A stretch of DNA of 64,000 nt from JAFGNB01 sp050304135 (GCA_050304135.1 JBNLDC010000018.1:66375-130374); one strand, 5' to 3'. Positions 35,252-45,095 are shown, counted from the stretch's first letter. A program made the numbers and translations. The notes: a model not told the origin generated them from the sequence alone.

Positions 35252-35503
35252 ATATCCTCCGAAAAGTAGCAAATGTATCTCACGGGAAAGGCTTACCGAG
35301 AAGGAAAACTCAATTCGTCTCTGTAAATCCTTTAAACGTTTGAATTACCGTTGAGACGGGAATAAAGTAATATATTTATCGTGCACTGGACATGCAACAG
35401 GCAGATTAAACGCATCAGGGATCACCGGTCCGGAACGCCGGAGGTTACAGCAGGGAGTTCACTCGAACGCCCTTACGAATATGCTCCCGATTGAGGAGAA
35501 AAT

Positions 35504-35554
35504 AAAAAATCCTCCATTTTTGCTATTTTAAAGCAGAAAATGAAGGATTTTTTT
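35504..35554 (-). terminator. Terminator downstream of tRNA-Ala
   Basis: A long inverted repeat (AAAAAATCCT...AGGATTTTTT, with further pairing of CATTTT and AAAATG) starts directly after the tRNA 3' end. A-rich and T-rich flanks make it potentially bidirectional. Confidence 0.8.
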
Positions 35555-35627
35555 TGGAGCAGAGGGGGTTCGAACCCCTGACCCTCAGACTGCCAGCCTG
35601 ATGCTCTCCCAACTGAGCTACAGCCCC
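35555..35627 (-). tRNA. tRNA-Ala (GGC)
   Basis: A 73-base cloverleaf on the minus strand: acceptor GGGGCTG with CTGCTCC, D arm GCTC/GAGC, anticodon loop CTGGCAG with anticodon GGC (plus-strand 35592-35594), T arm with TTCGAAC, discriminator A. The third pair is G-U, the identity mark of alanine tRNAs. One acceptor pair is T-T. CCA is not encoded. Confidence 0.95.
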
Positions 35628-35640
35628 TTGAAGTTGATAC

Positions 35641-35670
35641 AAATTACTACAATTGACCCTGTTCAGTCAA
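35641..35670 (-). promoter_or_regulatory. Promoter of tRNA-Ala
   Basis: On the minus strand TTGACT is followed after 18 bases by TAATTT, placing the start a few bases before the tRNA. The tRNA is therefore probably transcribed on its own and not only from glnS. Confidence 0.55.
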
Positions 35671-35765
35671 TAAATTTTACTCAGTATCTCATCTGATTGG
35701 CCGGATTTCAACAAAATCGTTACTGGAGACTCTCGAAATACGGCATTACCCTGCAGTCCGGGAAC

Positions 35766-37484
35766 CTATTTGGCACCTTTTTTTCTGTTTATCCTCGCCC
35801 ACTCATCCCGCAAACCGACCGTCCGGTTAAACACCGGCATTTCAGGCGTCGACGTTGTATCAATGCAATAATAGCCGAGTCGTTCAAACTGCACTACGGT
35901 TCCGATGGAGCATTCCGCGAGTGCCGGCTCGATTTTGCACCCCTTGAGTACCTCAAGTGAGTCAGGGTTGAGGTTCGCCAGAAAATTTCCGTCAGGTGCA
36001 TCATCAGGGTTTTCTTTGGTAAAGAGGTGGCTGTAGAGCCGTACCTCGCCGTCTTTTGCATGGGCGGCACTCACCCAGTGGATAGTCGCCTTGGGAGAAC
36101 GGCCGTCAGGTGCGCTCCCACCCTTTGTCTGCGGATCGTAGGTGCAGTGCAGGACGGTTACCGCTCCTGTTTCCGGATCTTTCTCCACACCGGTGCAGGT
36201 GATGAAATACGCATACCGCAACCGAACTTCCCTTCCGGGAGCAAGCCGGAAAAACTTTTTAGGCGGGTCCTCCATAAAATCGGACGCCTCAATAAACAGC
36301 GTTTTGGAAAACGGCAGTTTTCTGCTGCCTGCCGACGGATCTTCGGGATTGTTGATCGCTTCAACCTCTTCGACCAGATCGTCGGGATAGTTATCGATGA
36401 TAACCCTGATGGGTGACTGAACCGCCATAAACCTGACCGCCCGTTTGTTGAGATCCTCACGGAGGCAATGTTCCAGCAGCGCGAAATCAACGGTACTGTC
36501 ACGTTTCGCCACGCCGATCCGTTCACAGAAGTTGCGGATTGCTTCGGGGGTATAGCCACGGCGGCGCATTCCACCCAGGGTCGGCATACGGGGGTCATCC
36601 CAGCCGTCAACATATCCGCCTTTTACCATCTGCAGCAGTTTGCGCTTGCTCATTACCGTATACGTCAGGTTGAGACGGGCAAATTCGATCTGCTGCGGGT
36701 GATGAATACCCAGCTGATCAATGAACCAGTCGTACAGCGGGCGGTGATCCTCAAACTCAAGAGAACAGAGTGAATGAGTCACCCCTTCAATCGAATCTTC
36801 AAGACCGTGTGCCCAGTCGTACATGGGATACACATTCCAGGTGGAGCCGCTGCGGTGATGCGGTACCTTCAGGATACGATACATCACCGGATCACGCATA
36901 TTCATGTTCGGGTGCGCCATGTCGATTTTCGCCCGCAGCACGTGTGAACCGTCGGAAAATTCACCCGCCTGCATCCTGGTGAAGAGATCGAGATTCTCCT
37001 CGACACTACGGTTACGAAACGGGCTCTCTTTCCCCGGCTGTTTCAATGTCCCACGGTACTCCCTTATCTGATCAGCATTCAGATCATCAACATACGCCTT
37101 GCCGTCCTTGATGAGCTTGACAGCCCATTCATACATTTTAGGGAAGTAATCGGAAGCATAATAAAGATGCTCGCCCCAGTCGAATCCGAGCCACTTGACA
37201 TCCCGCTGAATGGAGGCAACGTACTCCTCTTCTTCTTTGCTCGGATTGGTGTCGTCGTACCGGAGATGACATTCCCCCCCGAACTCCCGCGCCATTCCGA
37301 AGTCGATACAGATCGCCTTCGCATGACCGATATGCAGATAACCGTTCGGTTCCGGTGGAAAACGGGTAACCACCTTCCCGCCGAACCTTCCGGTCCGGTT
37401 GTGTTCAATAACGATTTCTTTGATAAAATTCGCGACCTGCGCCGGGGCTTCCGCTCCGTTGGTGTCGCGTGGCTGCGTCTCCAT
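35766..37484 (-). CDS. glnS: Glutaminyl-tRNA synthetase
   Basis: A class I synthetase of 572 residues that charges tRNA-Gln directly. The HIGH-type motif is PPEPNGYLHIGHAKA near residue 45 and the KMSKS-type motif is VMSKRKL near 270. Segments such as YDDTNPSKEEEEY, YPMYDWAHGLEDSIEGVTHSLCSLEFEDHRPLYDW and RMPTLGGMRRRGYTPEAIRNF are diagnostic. The C-terminal anticodon-binding beta barrels are complete. It follows gltX after 40 bases, so the two are probably one transcript. Its presence implies the cell does not rely only on the GatCAB route for Gln-tRNA. Confidence 0.96.
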   Translation of the reverse strand: METQPRDTNGAEAPAQVANFIKEIVIEHNRTGRFGGKVVTRFPPEPNGYLHIGHAKAICIDFGMAREFGGECHLRYDDTNPSKEEEEYVASIQRDVKWLGFDWGEHLYYASDYFPKMYEWAVKLIKDGKAYVDDLNADQIREYRGTLKQPGKESPFRNRSVEENLDLFTRMQAGEFSDGSHVLRAKIDMAHPNMNMRDPVMYRILKVPHHRSGSTWNVYPMYDWAHGLEDSIEGVTHSLCSLEFEDHRPLYDWFIDQLGIHHPQQIEFARLNLTYTVMSKRKLLQMVKGGYVDGWDDPRMPTLGGMRRRGYTPEAIRNFCERIGVAKRDSTVDFALLEHCLREDLNKRAVRFMAVQSPIRVIIDNYPDDLVEEVEAINNPEDPSAGSRKLPFSKTLFIEASDFMEDPPKKFFRLAPGREVRLRYAYFITCTGVEKDPETGAVTVLHCTYDPQTKGGSAPDGRSPKATIHWVSAAHAKDGEVRLYSHLFTKENPDDAPDGNFLANLNPDSLEVLKGCKIEPALAECSIGTVVQFERLGYYCIDTTSTPEMPVFNRTVGLRDEWARINRKKGAK

Positions 37485-37524
37485 GAGTTCCTCACAAGGG
37501 TGAAAGGTGGTATTCCCAGTCCCG

Positions 37525-38985
37525 CTATTTATTTTCGATATAGGTTACGGCAGTGCTTATTCTTTGGAGAACCCGCTCCTTCCCCACCAGTTCGAGCAAC
37601 TCGAACAGGCCGGGGCCGAAACTTACCCCGCTTACCGCCAGTCGGACCGGATGAATCAGCTTTCCGGTAGAAATGCCGAGCGATTCAGCGGTATTTCTGA
37701 AAACAGTTTCCAGATCCTCTCTGGTAAATTTCTCAACTGCTTCAATCGCCTGTTGCAGTTGCCGCAGCAGATCGGCACTTTCGACGGTAAAGTGTTTGCG
37801 GTCCGCCTTCTCATCGTACGTATCCGGATCGGCAAAAAAGTATCGGGCCCCATTGGCAAGATCGGTAAGCCGTTTTGAACGCTCCCGCAGCAGGCCAATC
37901 ACCTGTTCAAGATACGGAGTATCAGTGAATCCGGCGTCAATGATGCCACCTTCGACAAGGAGCGGCAACAGCTCTCCGGCAAGAACCGGTATCGGACACT
38001 CCGCCATATACAGGCCATTCATCCACTCAAGTTTCTGTTCGTCGAATACTGCCGCTTTGGGTGAAACCTTTTCGAGTACGAAGGCTTCGGCAAGTTCTTC
38101 TCCACTCATTTTCTCCCGGTCGTCTCCGGGATTCCACCCGAGCAGCGCCAGAAAATTGAACAACCCTTCCGGAAGATACCCTGCCCGTTTGTAATCCATC
38201 ACCGAAGCGGCACCCTTGCGTTTGGATAATTTCCCGCCGGTAGACGAGAGTATCACCGGGAGATGCGCTATCTGCGGTGGTTCCCAACCGAATGCCTCGT
38301 ATAGAAGGATATGGCGCGGTGTTGAGGCAATCCACTCATCACCGCGAAGCACGTGACTGATCTTCATCAGGTGATCATCCACCACATTGGCAAGATGATA
38401 CGTGGGATACCCGTCGGTCTTGAGCAGAACGAAGTCATCGAGGACATCGCTCTGATATTCAATGTTCCCGCGGATAAGATCACTAAAGGATATTGAACGC
38501 CCCTCCGGCATTTTAAACCTGATAACGGAGGGCTCGCCCGCCGCTAGTTTCGCCGCCACCTCTTCGTTTGAGAGTGCGAGGCAGTGACGGTCGTAGCCGA
38601 TCTTCGCTTTTGCCTTCTCCTGCTCTGCGCGAATTGAGGCGAGCCGCTCGGAAGTGCAGAAACAGCGGTAGGCATTCCCGCTGCCAATCAGCTTCTCCGC
38701 ATACTCTTTATACAAGTTGAGTCGTTCGGACTGCACATACGGTCCGTAGTCGCCTTCTTTTTCCGGCCCCTCATCCCAGGTGATTCCCAACCATCGCAGA
38801 CTCTCATAAATTTCATCGAGCGCATTTTCAACAAATCTGTTGCGATCCGTATCCTCAATACGTAAAATGAAGGTACCCTCATGGTGCCTGGCAAATAAAC
38901 AGTTGAATAATGCGCTTCGCGCACCACCCACATGGAGATAGCCGGTAGGCGATGGTGCAAAACGGACTCTGACAGTATTGGGCAT
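37525..38985 (-). CDS. gltX: Glutamyl-tRNA synthetase
   Basis: A class I synthetase of 486 residues that charges tRNA-Glu. It begins VRVRFAPSPTGYLHVGGARSALFN (HIGH-type motif), then RIEDTDRNR; the KMSKS-type motif is KLSKRKG. The internal segment YRCFCTSERL retains part of the zinc-type cysteines. The ATG at 38985 gives the standard N-terminus and has GGAG upstream; an earlier GTG or ATG would add eight unlikely residues. It is followed by glnS 40 bases later. Confidence 0.96.
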   Translation of the reverse strand: MPNTVRVRFAPSPTGYLHVGGARSALFNCLFARHHEGTFILRIEDTDRNRFVENALDEIYESLRWLGITWDEGPEKEGDYGPYVQSERLNLYKEYAEKLIGSGNAYRCFCTSERLASIRAEQEKAKAKIGYDRHCLALSNEEVAAKLAAGEPSVIRFKMPEGRSISFSDLIRGNIEYQSDVLDDFVLLKTDGYPTYHLANVVDDHLMKISHVLRGDEWIASTPRHILLYEAFGWEPPQIAHLPVILSSTGGKLSKRKGAASVMDYKRAGYLPEGLFNFLALLGWNPGDDREKMSGEELAEAFVLEKVSPKAAVFDEQKLEWMNGLYMAECPIPVLAGELLPLLVEGGIIDAGFTDTPYLEQVIGLLRERSKRLTDLANGARYFFADPDTYDEKADRKHFTVESADLLRQLQQAIEAVEKFTREDLETVFRNTAESLGISTGKLIHPVRLAVSGVSFGPGLFELLELVGKERVLQRISTAVTYIENK

Positions 38986-39486
38986 TGTATAAACTCCGTG
39001 TGGTAGCAAAAAATAAAAAATGACGATAGAAATATACGTTCAGATCGATACAAATATATAGGACTGATCAGCTGGATTAATGAAATTTATCGGGAATCGG
39101 GAAATGACATGCCTCTCTTCCCGCTGCAGTCCGGCAGATCTATAGTTCTTCCACGCCCGGGAGTTCATGTGTGATTCCGACATCAACAGAAAACCAACTG
39201 TTCCCGGAGGCTGCGACAGGCTGTACCACCGGTAGCATACCGTCTGATGCAGTACTATTTCTCCTTGATGGAGGCAGACATTATTTTCCTATTTCTTTTT
39301 TAAACAGTGACATAACAATACAGCTGCCACCCGCTTTCAAAAAAGAAGCAGCAGTCGAACCGTCTGCCGGTGGAACAATACTATATTATCGGTTCGGTAA
39401 TTGTGTTTCGGTCGTTTTATCCGGACAGCAGCAAGACGCCATTATGAGAACTGAGGACCAATCCAATTCTGGGTACAGGAGTGACC
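38986..39486. other. Spacer before the Ser/Thr kinase gene
   Basis: About 500 bases between divergent gltX and the kinase. A plus-strand frame at 39171-39584 (GTG start, GGGAG upstream, 137 codons) looks protein-like in its first 90 residues but overlaps the kinase start by 98 bases and resembles no family. It may be a regulatory small gene or a chance frame. Confidence 0.35.
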
Positions 39487-41388
39487 ATGGGAGAATTTCC
39501 GGGTTACCTTTTTCAAAAAACATTAGGTCGCATGTTTTCCGGAAAAAAACCGGCGACCGACATCAATCGGATAGTGCAGACTGAACAGGATGCAATCGAT
39601 ATGACAAATTCCGAGTTGGAGACATCCGGCCTTCGAGAGAAAAAAACGGTAACCAATATGCCGGTGCTTCCCGACGGTTCACAGCCGGTACAGTTAGGTT
39701 CCGGGGTTATTACCGGAGTACTGGGAGAAGGCGGCTCCGCGGTCATTTACGAGATAAAAAACAACCAGCTCGGTCTGCAGCGTGCGGTAAAGCTGCTCAA
39801 ACCACAGTATACCCGCGATACCTACAACCGTTTTCTGCGTGAATTCCGGATCAGCATTCAGCTCTCACACCCCAATCTCGCCGTAGTGCACACAATAGGA
39901 CAGTGGAACAAACTACCGTTCATCGAGATGGAAAAAGTTACCGGATTCACCCTCTCGGAAATTGTTTCCCAGTTCGGCCCCCTGCCCACCGGACTGGTTA
40001 CCGCCATCGGAATAATCCTCTGTAAGTCACTCGAATACCTTCATACCTGTACTTACGAGATCGACAAAAAACGGCACAAAGGCCTTCTGCACCTCGACCT
40101 CAAACCGTCTAACGTGCTGCTTTCCGATTCCGGTGTTCTGAAAATCATGGACTTCGGCCTGTCGACCCCCTCCGAAGACGTACAGGACGGCGACTACCCG
40201 AAAGCGGGAATCGGTTCGCCGCAGTATATCGCTCCGGAACTGCTTCTGGGCGAGGCGCTACCCGATGTCCGCAGCGACATTTACTCACTCGGCTGCATCC
40301 TCTACGAATTGCTCTCCGGCGTAAAAACATTCCCGGGCCCGGAAGAGGATGCGGTTCTCCAGTTGCGCCAGACCAACACATTCGTCTCGCTCAAAAAGCT
40401 GACCCGCACGATTCCGGCGGAACTGTTGAAACTGATCGAAGAGTGCCTGAGTCTCCGGAAAGACGGACGCCCCCTTAACATTGAAACAATCCGCAGGGAT
40501 CTTGAGACCATTCATCAGTCGGTTACCCGTCTGACGCCGGAAAACACGATTCAACTGTATGTAACACAGCGCAGAGCAAACGCACCCTTTACACTCCCCC
40601 GTCCGGTACACTCTTTACAGGCAGGTCTCCGTGTTGCCGGTATACTGCTGCTTATTTCCGGGGTGGTACTGGTTTCCGGTTACTATGCCCTGACCACCTA
40701 TAAAGGGGACAAAGCTGCTGCGGTTACCGTGAAGGCTGAACCGGAAACAGTCGAGGCATCGGAACCGTCTACCCCGACTCCGACACCGCCGAAGCAGGTC
40801 GGGCACACCCGAAACAACAGCGACGCGGGAAATGAAGAGACTGAGTTTTACGCCCCGGCAATCGATAACACGCAGTCTGCCCTCATGGATTCCGTGCGTC
40901 TTGCATGGTCGTCCAGAAAATTCGATGTAATGATTGCACTGATTGAACGTCTGCCGCCCGAACTTGCACAATCGAAAGAGGTTCGTCTCTACCAGCTGCG
41001 GGCACTCGGACGCGGTGGCGAGGAACTCGGAAAGCTGCTTGACCAGACTGAAGTTCCGGACGGTGAGTACTATTTCCATAAAGCACGTTATCTATTCGGG
41101 AATAAAAAGTACAAGGAAACCCTGGCGAACCTTGACAAGGCGGTATCACTCCCGTGTGAATTTCTTGACAAGAGGATCCTCGGACGCGAGGTGCAGCTCT
41201 ACAAATCCCGTTCACTCACCGCGATATTCAGAGCGAATCCGACCTCGGAAAATCTCAAGGCGGCACTGGACAGCTGGAATCTGCTGCTGAAGCTGGTTGC
41301 CGACAAACCCAACGGCATTCACGGTAAAGAGGCTCAGAAGGAGAAACAGAACCTGGTCGCCGAAGCCGAATGGCGGGGAATTTCCTGA
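39487..41388 (+). CDS. Membrane Ser/Thr protein kinase with extracytoplasmic TPR-like region
   Basis: A 633-residue eukaryotic-type kinase. The N-terminal 70 residues are a linker. The kinase domain (about 75-345) has the glycine loop GVLGEGGSAVIYE, the ATP lysine in AVKLLKP (Lys 102), catalytic HLDLKPSN with Asp 204 (HLD for HRD), DFG at 222-224, and APELLLGE. A membrane helix follows at about 378-400, then a Pro/Thr/Glu-rich linker and a C-terminal region of about 170 residues with helical TPR-like pairs. So the kinase faces the cytoplasm and the C-terminus the periplasm. ATG at 39487 follows AGGAG at six bases; a GTG two codons earlier lacks good spacing. Targets are unknown. Confidence 0.92.
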   Translation: MGEFPGYLFQKTLGRMFSGKKPATDINRIVQTEQDAIDMTNSELETSGLREKKTVTNMPVLPDGSQPVQLGSGVITGVLGEGGSAVIYEIKNNQLGLQRAVKLLKPQYTRDTYNRFLREFRISIQLSHPNLAVVHTIGQWNKLPFIEMEKVTGFTLSEIVSQFGPLPTGLVTAIGIILCKSLEYLHTCTYEIDKKRHKGLLHLDLKPSNVLLSDSGVLKIMDFGLSTPSEDVQDGDYPKAGIGSPQYIAPELLLGEALPDVRSDIYSLGCILYELLSGVKTFPGPEEDAVLQLRQTNTFVSLKKLTRTIPAELLKLIEECLSLRKDGRPLNIETIRRDLETIHQSVTRLTPENTIQLYVTQRRANAPFTLPRPVHSLQAGLRVAGILLLISGVVLVSGYYALTTYKGDKAAAVTVKAEPETVEASEPSTPTPTPPKQVGHTRNNSDAGNEETEFYAPAIDNTQSALMDSVRLAWSSRKFDVMIALIERLPPELAQSKEVRLYQLRALGRGGEELGKLLDQTEVPDGEYYFHKARYLFGNKKYKETLANLDKAVSLPCEFLDKRILGREVQLYKSRSLTAIFRANPTSENLKAALDSWNLLLKLVADKPNGIHGKEAQKEKQNLVAEAEWRGIS

Positions 41389-41506
41389 ACGGAAATCTCC
41401 GCTGCGTCCCCTATCTCTCCCTGCCGCTGAGCGGATGAAGCCGTCTGTGTTGAACTTGGACAGACCCTATGATAGTATGAATTCAGAATAGTGCAATTAA
41501 CTATTG

Positions 41507-41637
41507 TTTGTCCGGAAATTCTCCATACACACATTGAGCGCAGTCGAAAGGTCGAAATGAATCAATTCCATCAGATCACGGGCACACTTCGACTGAGCTC
41601 AGTGTCCAGAAATGGTAGTTTCCGGAAGGCACTAACT
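41507..41637. repeat. MITE-like element, copy B
   Basis: It begins TTTGTCCGGAAA and ends TTTCCGGAAGGCACTAA, and carries ACATTGAGCGCAGTCGAA and ACTTCGACTGAGCTCAGTG inside. It aligns along most of its length with 11070-11219, with about 20 bases fewer. It lies just upstream of the lipoprotein gene at 41676. Confidence 0.75.
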
Positions 41638-41675
41638 AAAAAGTCATCTCAGTTTAACCAAGGACATCTTTAATT

Positions 41676-42380
41676 ATGACACATCGACTCACACCACTCC
41701 TGTTCTGCTGTTCTGCAGCCCTGCTGACCCTCATCAGCTGTGATTACTTTAACTTTGATAAACTGCTTGAGCAGGATCCGACCAAAAGCCGAATGGAAGG
41801 CGTCTGGGAGGTAACCGAGGCGTATAATGAGGATGGAGAGTCGATACTTGATTCCATCAGTATGCCAATTACGCTTTTTCACCTTTCAAGCGATAATTCA
41901 GTTACTTCTACGGCTGGTCCGATGGTAACGTACTTAGTGTATGGTGGCAGCAAATACAACTCTATCGCCTCCAAAATTGATCAGGTCTTCAACTACGCAA
42001 GTCTTGGACTTAACCATGGTGAATGGAGTATAGATGGAGGGCAAGCGACTCGTTTTACCCTCGAAATGAAATTGGAAGGAGTAGCTGGTCAAAAAGCATT
42101 GACAGATCTTCTTGGCTGGTTAGGAATTGGTAGCGACTACCTTGACGTTGTGATCTACCATAAGTTTTTAGATGTCGAGGTAACATTCGAAAACTGGAAC
42201 GATTCGGTAATGACATGGGAATTTGATAATGAAACCAGAGCAATATATAATACCAAAAACAAAGACCTTGAATATGTAATCTGGAACGGTTGGTCAACGG
42301 ATTCTTTTTCACGCTGTAAATTCGTTCTAACAAAACGGTCAAAAGATATTGAGGATCTTATCAAAGAGGCAACGGAATAA
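41676..42380 (+). CDS. Lipoprotein of unknown function, lipocalin-like
   Basis: A 234-residue lipoprotein. The signal peptide ends in the lipobox LISC at about residue 22. The mature protein opens MEGVWEVTEAY, a pattern seen at the start of lipocalin-like beta barrels, and continues with alternating strands (FTLEMKLEG, DVEVTFENW, VMTWEFDNETRA, CKFVLTKRS). It is more AT-rich than its neighbours and sits next to a MITE-like element and an inverted repeat. These facts suggest recent arrival, which is inference. AAGGA precedes the ATG. The family is not certain. Confidence 0.75.
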   Translation: MTHRLTPLLFCCSAALLTLISCDYFNFDKLLEQDPTKSRMEGVWEVTEAYNEDGESILDSISMPITLFHLSSDNSVTSTAGPMVTYLVYGGSKYNSIASKIDQVFNYASLGLNHGEWSIDGGQATRFTLEMKLEGVAGQKALTDLLGWLGIGSDYLDVVIYHKFLDVEVTFENWNDSVMTWEFDNETRAIYNTKNKDLEYVIWNGWSTDSFSRCKFVLTKRSKDIEDLIKEATE

Positions 42381-42403
42381 TCAGCATTGTATCGTTTAAG
42401 TGC

Positions 42404-42495
42404 ATCGGGGTCGGGGTCGGACATCGGAATCGGTATCGTCTTTTATTTCAAGCCTTTTTCGATAACCGATAACCGATACCGACCCCGACCCCGAA
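42404..42495. repeat. Inverted repeat with tandem TCGGGG/CCCCGA units
   Basis: Exact 16-base arms TCGGGGTCGGGGTCGG (42405-42420) and its complement (42479-42494) flank an inner set of ATCGG and CCGAT units. It lies between convergent lipoprotein genes and could act as a bidirectional terminator or be a dispersed repeat. Confidence 0.8.
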
Positions 42496-42606
42496 TCTAC
42501 AGAAATCTGTGTTGACTATTTTGAGACGTTTAATAACACACCGGACACCATCGTAGCGAAGCCATACCATGACGTCTCTGCAACGTTTGCATTTCAATTA
42601 CCATTA

Positions 42607-43956
42607 TCAATCCAATTTCTCCACCGACACCACTTTCCCCACGTAATCCCAGGTAACGGCATACCTTTTTTCTCCGGAATCGGTAGTAATGGTCACCTCC
42701 GCGGTGATCACCGTCTCCTCCAACGATCCGTCAACCTCGATCCGGGAGTCGTCTCTGAACGTTGTACTGAAATAGATGGTTCCATCGGAAGGCTTTCCAC
42801 CCGATGGAATGGGGGTTTCTGCGGTATAGTCGAACCGTACCTCGCGGTCGGTGCCGCGCAGAAATTTCACGTGCAGATAGATTCCCAGAAGCGAATCATC
42901 AAGCGTATCAGGCCCGTCCTTACCGAGCAGCGCACAAATCCGCATGGAATCGGTGTCGAGCGAATCATCCGCTGCCGTCGTAATACGGTAGACGTTGACG
43001 CTATCATCCGGAAAGAATGATGAATCCCCGTCGGTCTTGAGCACCGTCCAGTGAACGGTTCGCGTGGTAAAGGTGTTCTCCACCGCGTATCGTACCGCAT
43101 AATTTTTCTGACTGTCGGCGGGAAAAACCACCATCCGTGCAGTGGTCGCACTTCGTTTGAGTACCGCAAGAGCGGTTTCCGCAAACGCTACGGTAGAAAG
43201 ATCGACCAGGCAACTGTCGCCATCGGCTTCGTTATCGATCGCGAAACCATCGCCGTCGCCGTCGTGCACTGCAGTGGCCGAAAGGGTATCGCCCCGTACG
43301 GTAACAAGCGCATCGGTAAATACCACCTTGTTGTCTTCCTCAAGGTCAAAATCACGGTCGGGCCCGGCATCAACCACATACCGACCTGTCTCCACCCTCC
43401 CGAGCACACCCTCCCTTTGCAGTACCACCAGCACCTGCTGCTTTTGCGCCGTACTCGAATAAAGCAGCGAATCACCGTCGTAATCGGTATACCGGTAACG
43501 CTCGATGGTTGCCGGAACACCGTTTGCGACCACGGCACCGGCAAAGGAAACGAACAGGGTATCGGTTCCGTTAACTTTTGCCACCAGTGTATCATACCTG
43601 ACCGCATCAAGGGTATTCTTGCGGCTGAAGAGTGTTATGGTCCCGGCCACCGGATCGATCGCATACCAGAGTGAATCAGCCGCCGACGTTTTCGCGAGCA
43701 GTGATCGTTTTCCGATCCCCCCCACATCGGGTTCCAGGGAAGGAAGTGCCGGTAGCGCGAGCGCAGAGGGATCAACCTTCGCGACACCGGGATTTTCCCA
43801 CTCCTGCTCAAGATTCTGTGCAATTTCCCCGCCGGCATCGGCAATCATGTTCGGAAAATCGTCTCCACCGGACCGGCTTACCGGCGACTCGCTGCAGCGG
43901 ATAAAGACAATACCGCACAGGGCGGCAAGGATGATACTGTTTATGCAACCGTTCAT
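42607..43956 (-). CDS. Large lipoprotein paired with the second TIGR02147 regulator
   Basis: A 449-residue lipoprotein. A signal peptide leads to a lipobox ending near FIRC at about residue 21. The mature part is rich in Asp, Thr, Val and Ser, with DGDGDGFAIDNEADGD-type acidic segments reminiscent of calcium-binding repeats, and many short beta strands. The ATG overlaps the upstream regulator stop by four bases (ATGA), so translation is probably coupled. It has the same genetic position as the lipoprotein at 5662-7074, and both contain short DTL/VDT-rich strands, although I did not align them. The function is unknown. Confidence 0.8.
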   Translation of the reverse strand: MNGCINSIILAALCGIVFIRCSESPVSRSGGDDFPNMIADAGGEIAQNLEQEWENPGVAKVDPSALALPALPSLEPDVGGIGKRSLLAKTSAADSLWYAIDPVAGTITLFSRKNTLDAVRYDTLVAKVNGTDTLFVSFAGAVVANGVPATIERYRYTDYDGDSLLYSSTAQKQQVLVVLQREGVLGRVETGRYVVDAGPDRDFDLEEDNKVVFTDALVTVRGDTLSATAVHDGDGDGFAIDNEADGDSCLVDLSTVAFAETALAVLKRSATTARMVVFPADSQKNYAVRYAVENTFTTRTVHWTVLKTDGDSSFFPDDSVNVYRITTAADDSLDTDSMRICALLGKDGPDTLDDSLLGIYLHVKFLRGTDREVRFDYTAETPIPSGGKPSDGTIYFSTTFRDDSRIEVDGSLEETVITAEVTITTDSGEKRYAVTWDYVGKVVSVEKLD

Positions 43957-44780
43957 AACCGCTCCGTCCGTCGTGATTTCGGTACATACTGTACATTGAG
44001 CAACATAATGGAATCTGCTTTCTCGGTATCGTCAGTAACGAGCCCCCAAATCTCCTCGCGAAACGACTCGATACGTTCAAGTATTTTTTTCCGGGTAGGA
44101 GCACTGACACTCAGCAGCATCGACGAGATATGCCGACGGTCGGGGGGGAGTTTAAGCAGTGGTTCGAGTGTCTGGATGATCCATTCGCGATTGATCTGCT
44201 TGACCTGATCGCGCAGTTTTTCGGGAGGTTCGATGACGAGGTCGGTAACGGTGTATTTTCCGTCGCCCCCCTGTGTGATCATGCCCCAGTCACACAGATC
44301 GCGTACATATTTTTTCACCAGTGCCGATGGTAGTGCCGGAATAGTGAAACGCCCCAATGCGTCGTAATCACCCGAAAAATCAGTCGCCATAATTGCAGTC
44401 CGGATGAGTGCATAGCGAAAGTCCTGATAATATTTGCTCTGAATCGGATTGAGACGGGCAAAACTGCTCCGGTTTCTCCGAAAGAGAATTTTCCGGTAAA
44501 TCTCCTGTTGCCCCTGCTGGTCTTTTTCCTGCCGGTAGGCAACAAGCAACCTGAAGAATTCCGCCTCAATCTCCGAAAGGCTGAACGCCCGGATCATTTT
44601 TTCGGTGGCAGCCCTGCTGAGCTTCCGCCTCCCTTTAATGACATCATTGAGGAATCCGGGATTGCTGAAAGATGCTTCAGCGGCGAATTTCCGGTAGGTG
44701 TACGACGAGTCCTCACTGCAACGTTCCTCGTACCGGTGTTGCAGATAAAGACGGAAATCATCGTATTCATAAATATTCAT
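43953..44780 (-). CDS. TIGR02147/DUF4423-family regulator-like protein
   Basis: A 275-residue cytoplasmic protein of the TIGR02147 family, paralogous to the one at 7067-7909. It opens NIYEYDDFRLYLQHRYEE; residues 25-65 look like a helix-turn-helix (FAAEASFSNPGFLNDVIKGRRKLSR, MIRAFSLSE). The core has YYQDFRYALIRTAIMA, SGDYDALGRFTIP, and ISSMLLSV. It ends RTERL, overlapping the lipoprotein start. A consensus promoter lies upstream. A transcription role is inferred from the helix-turn-helix. Confidence 0.88.
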   Translation of the reverse strand: MNIYEYDDFRLYLQHRYEERCSEDSSYTYRKFAAEASFSNPGFLNDVIKGRRKLSRAATEKMIRAFSLSEIEAEFFRLLVAYRQEKDQQGQQEIYRKILFRRNRSSFARLNPIQSKYYQDFRYALIRTAIMATDFSGDYDALGRFTIPALPSALVKKYVRDLCDWGMITQGGDGKYTVTDLVIEPPEKLRDQVKQINREWIIQTLEPLLKLPPDRRHISSMLLSVSAPTRKKILERIESFREEIWGLVTDDTEKADSIMLLNVQYVPKSRRTERL

Positions 44781-44820
44781 AAAGAAACCCGCCCGGAAAT
44801 GGTGCTATAGTTACCGTAAT

Positions 44821-44849
44821 AATATACCCGGAAAACCAGTACTTTTCAA
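44821..44849 (-). promoter_or_regulatory. Sigma-70 type promoter of the TIGR02147-lipoprotein pair
   Basis: On the minus strand TTGAAA is followed after 17 bases by TATATT, 40 bases before the ATG at 44780. Confidence 0.6.
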
Positions 44850-45095
44850 CATTATTTATTTTTTAAGATTACATAATACCCAATTAATTGATAAATTTAA
44901 CTGTTTTATGGCCTTTTTTAACATTGTTTTTATTTTTATTTGATTACATATAATTTATGTAATCACCACCATAGTACCTCAGGTTGCCTCCGGCTTTGAG
45001 TTTCTGGAACGGGAACAACCATCCTGGCGGACATTTTGTTCCAATCCGGTTGTTTGACACCGGTTTAAAAAAAAACACCGCCGCGTAACAAGTAG

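Noticed and set aside
39171..39584. 137-codon frame overlapping the Ser/Thr kinase start
   Set aside because: It overlaps the well-supported kinase start by 98 bases and resembles no family; kept only as a note in the spacer entry.
44860..45095. Possible second tRNA or gene before tRNA-Val
   Set aside because: AT-rich sequence with no cloverleaf and no open frame of useful length.
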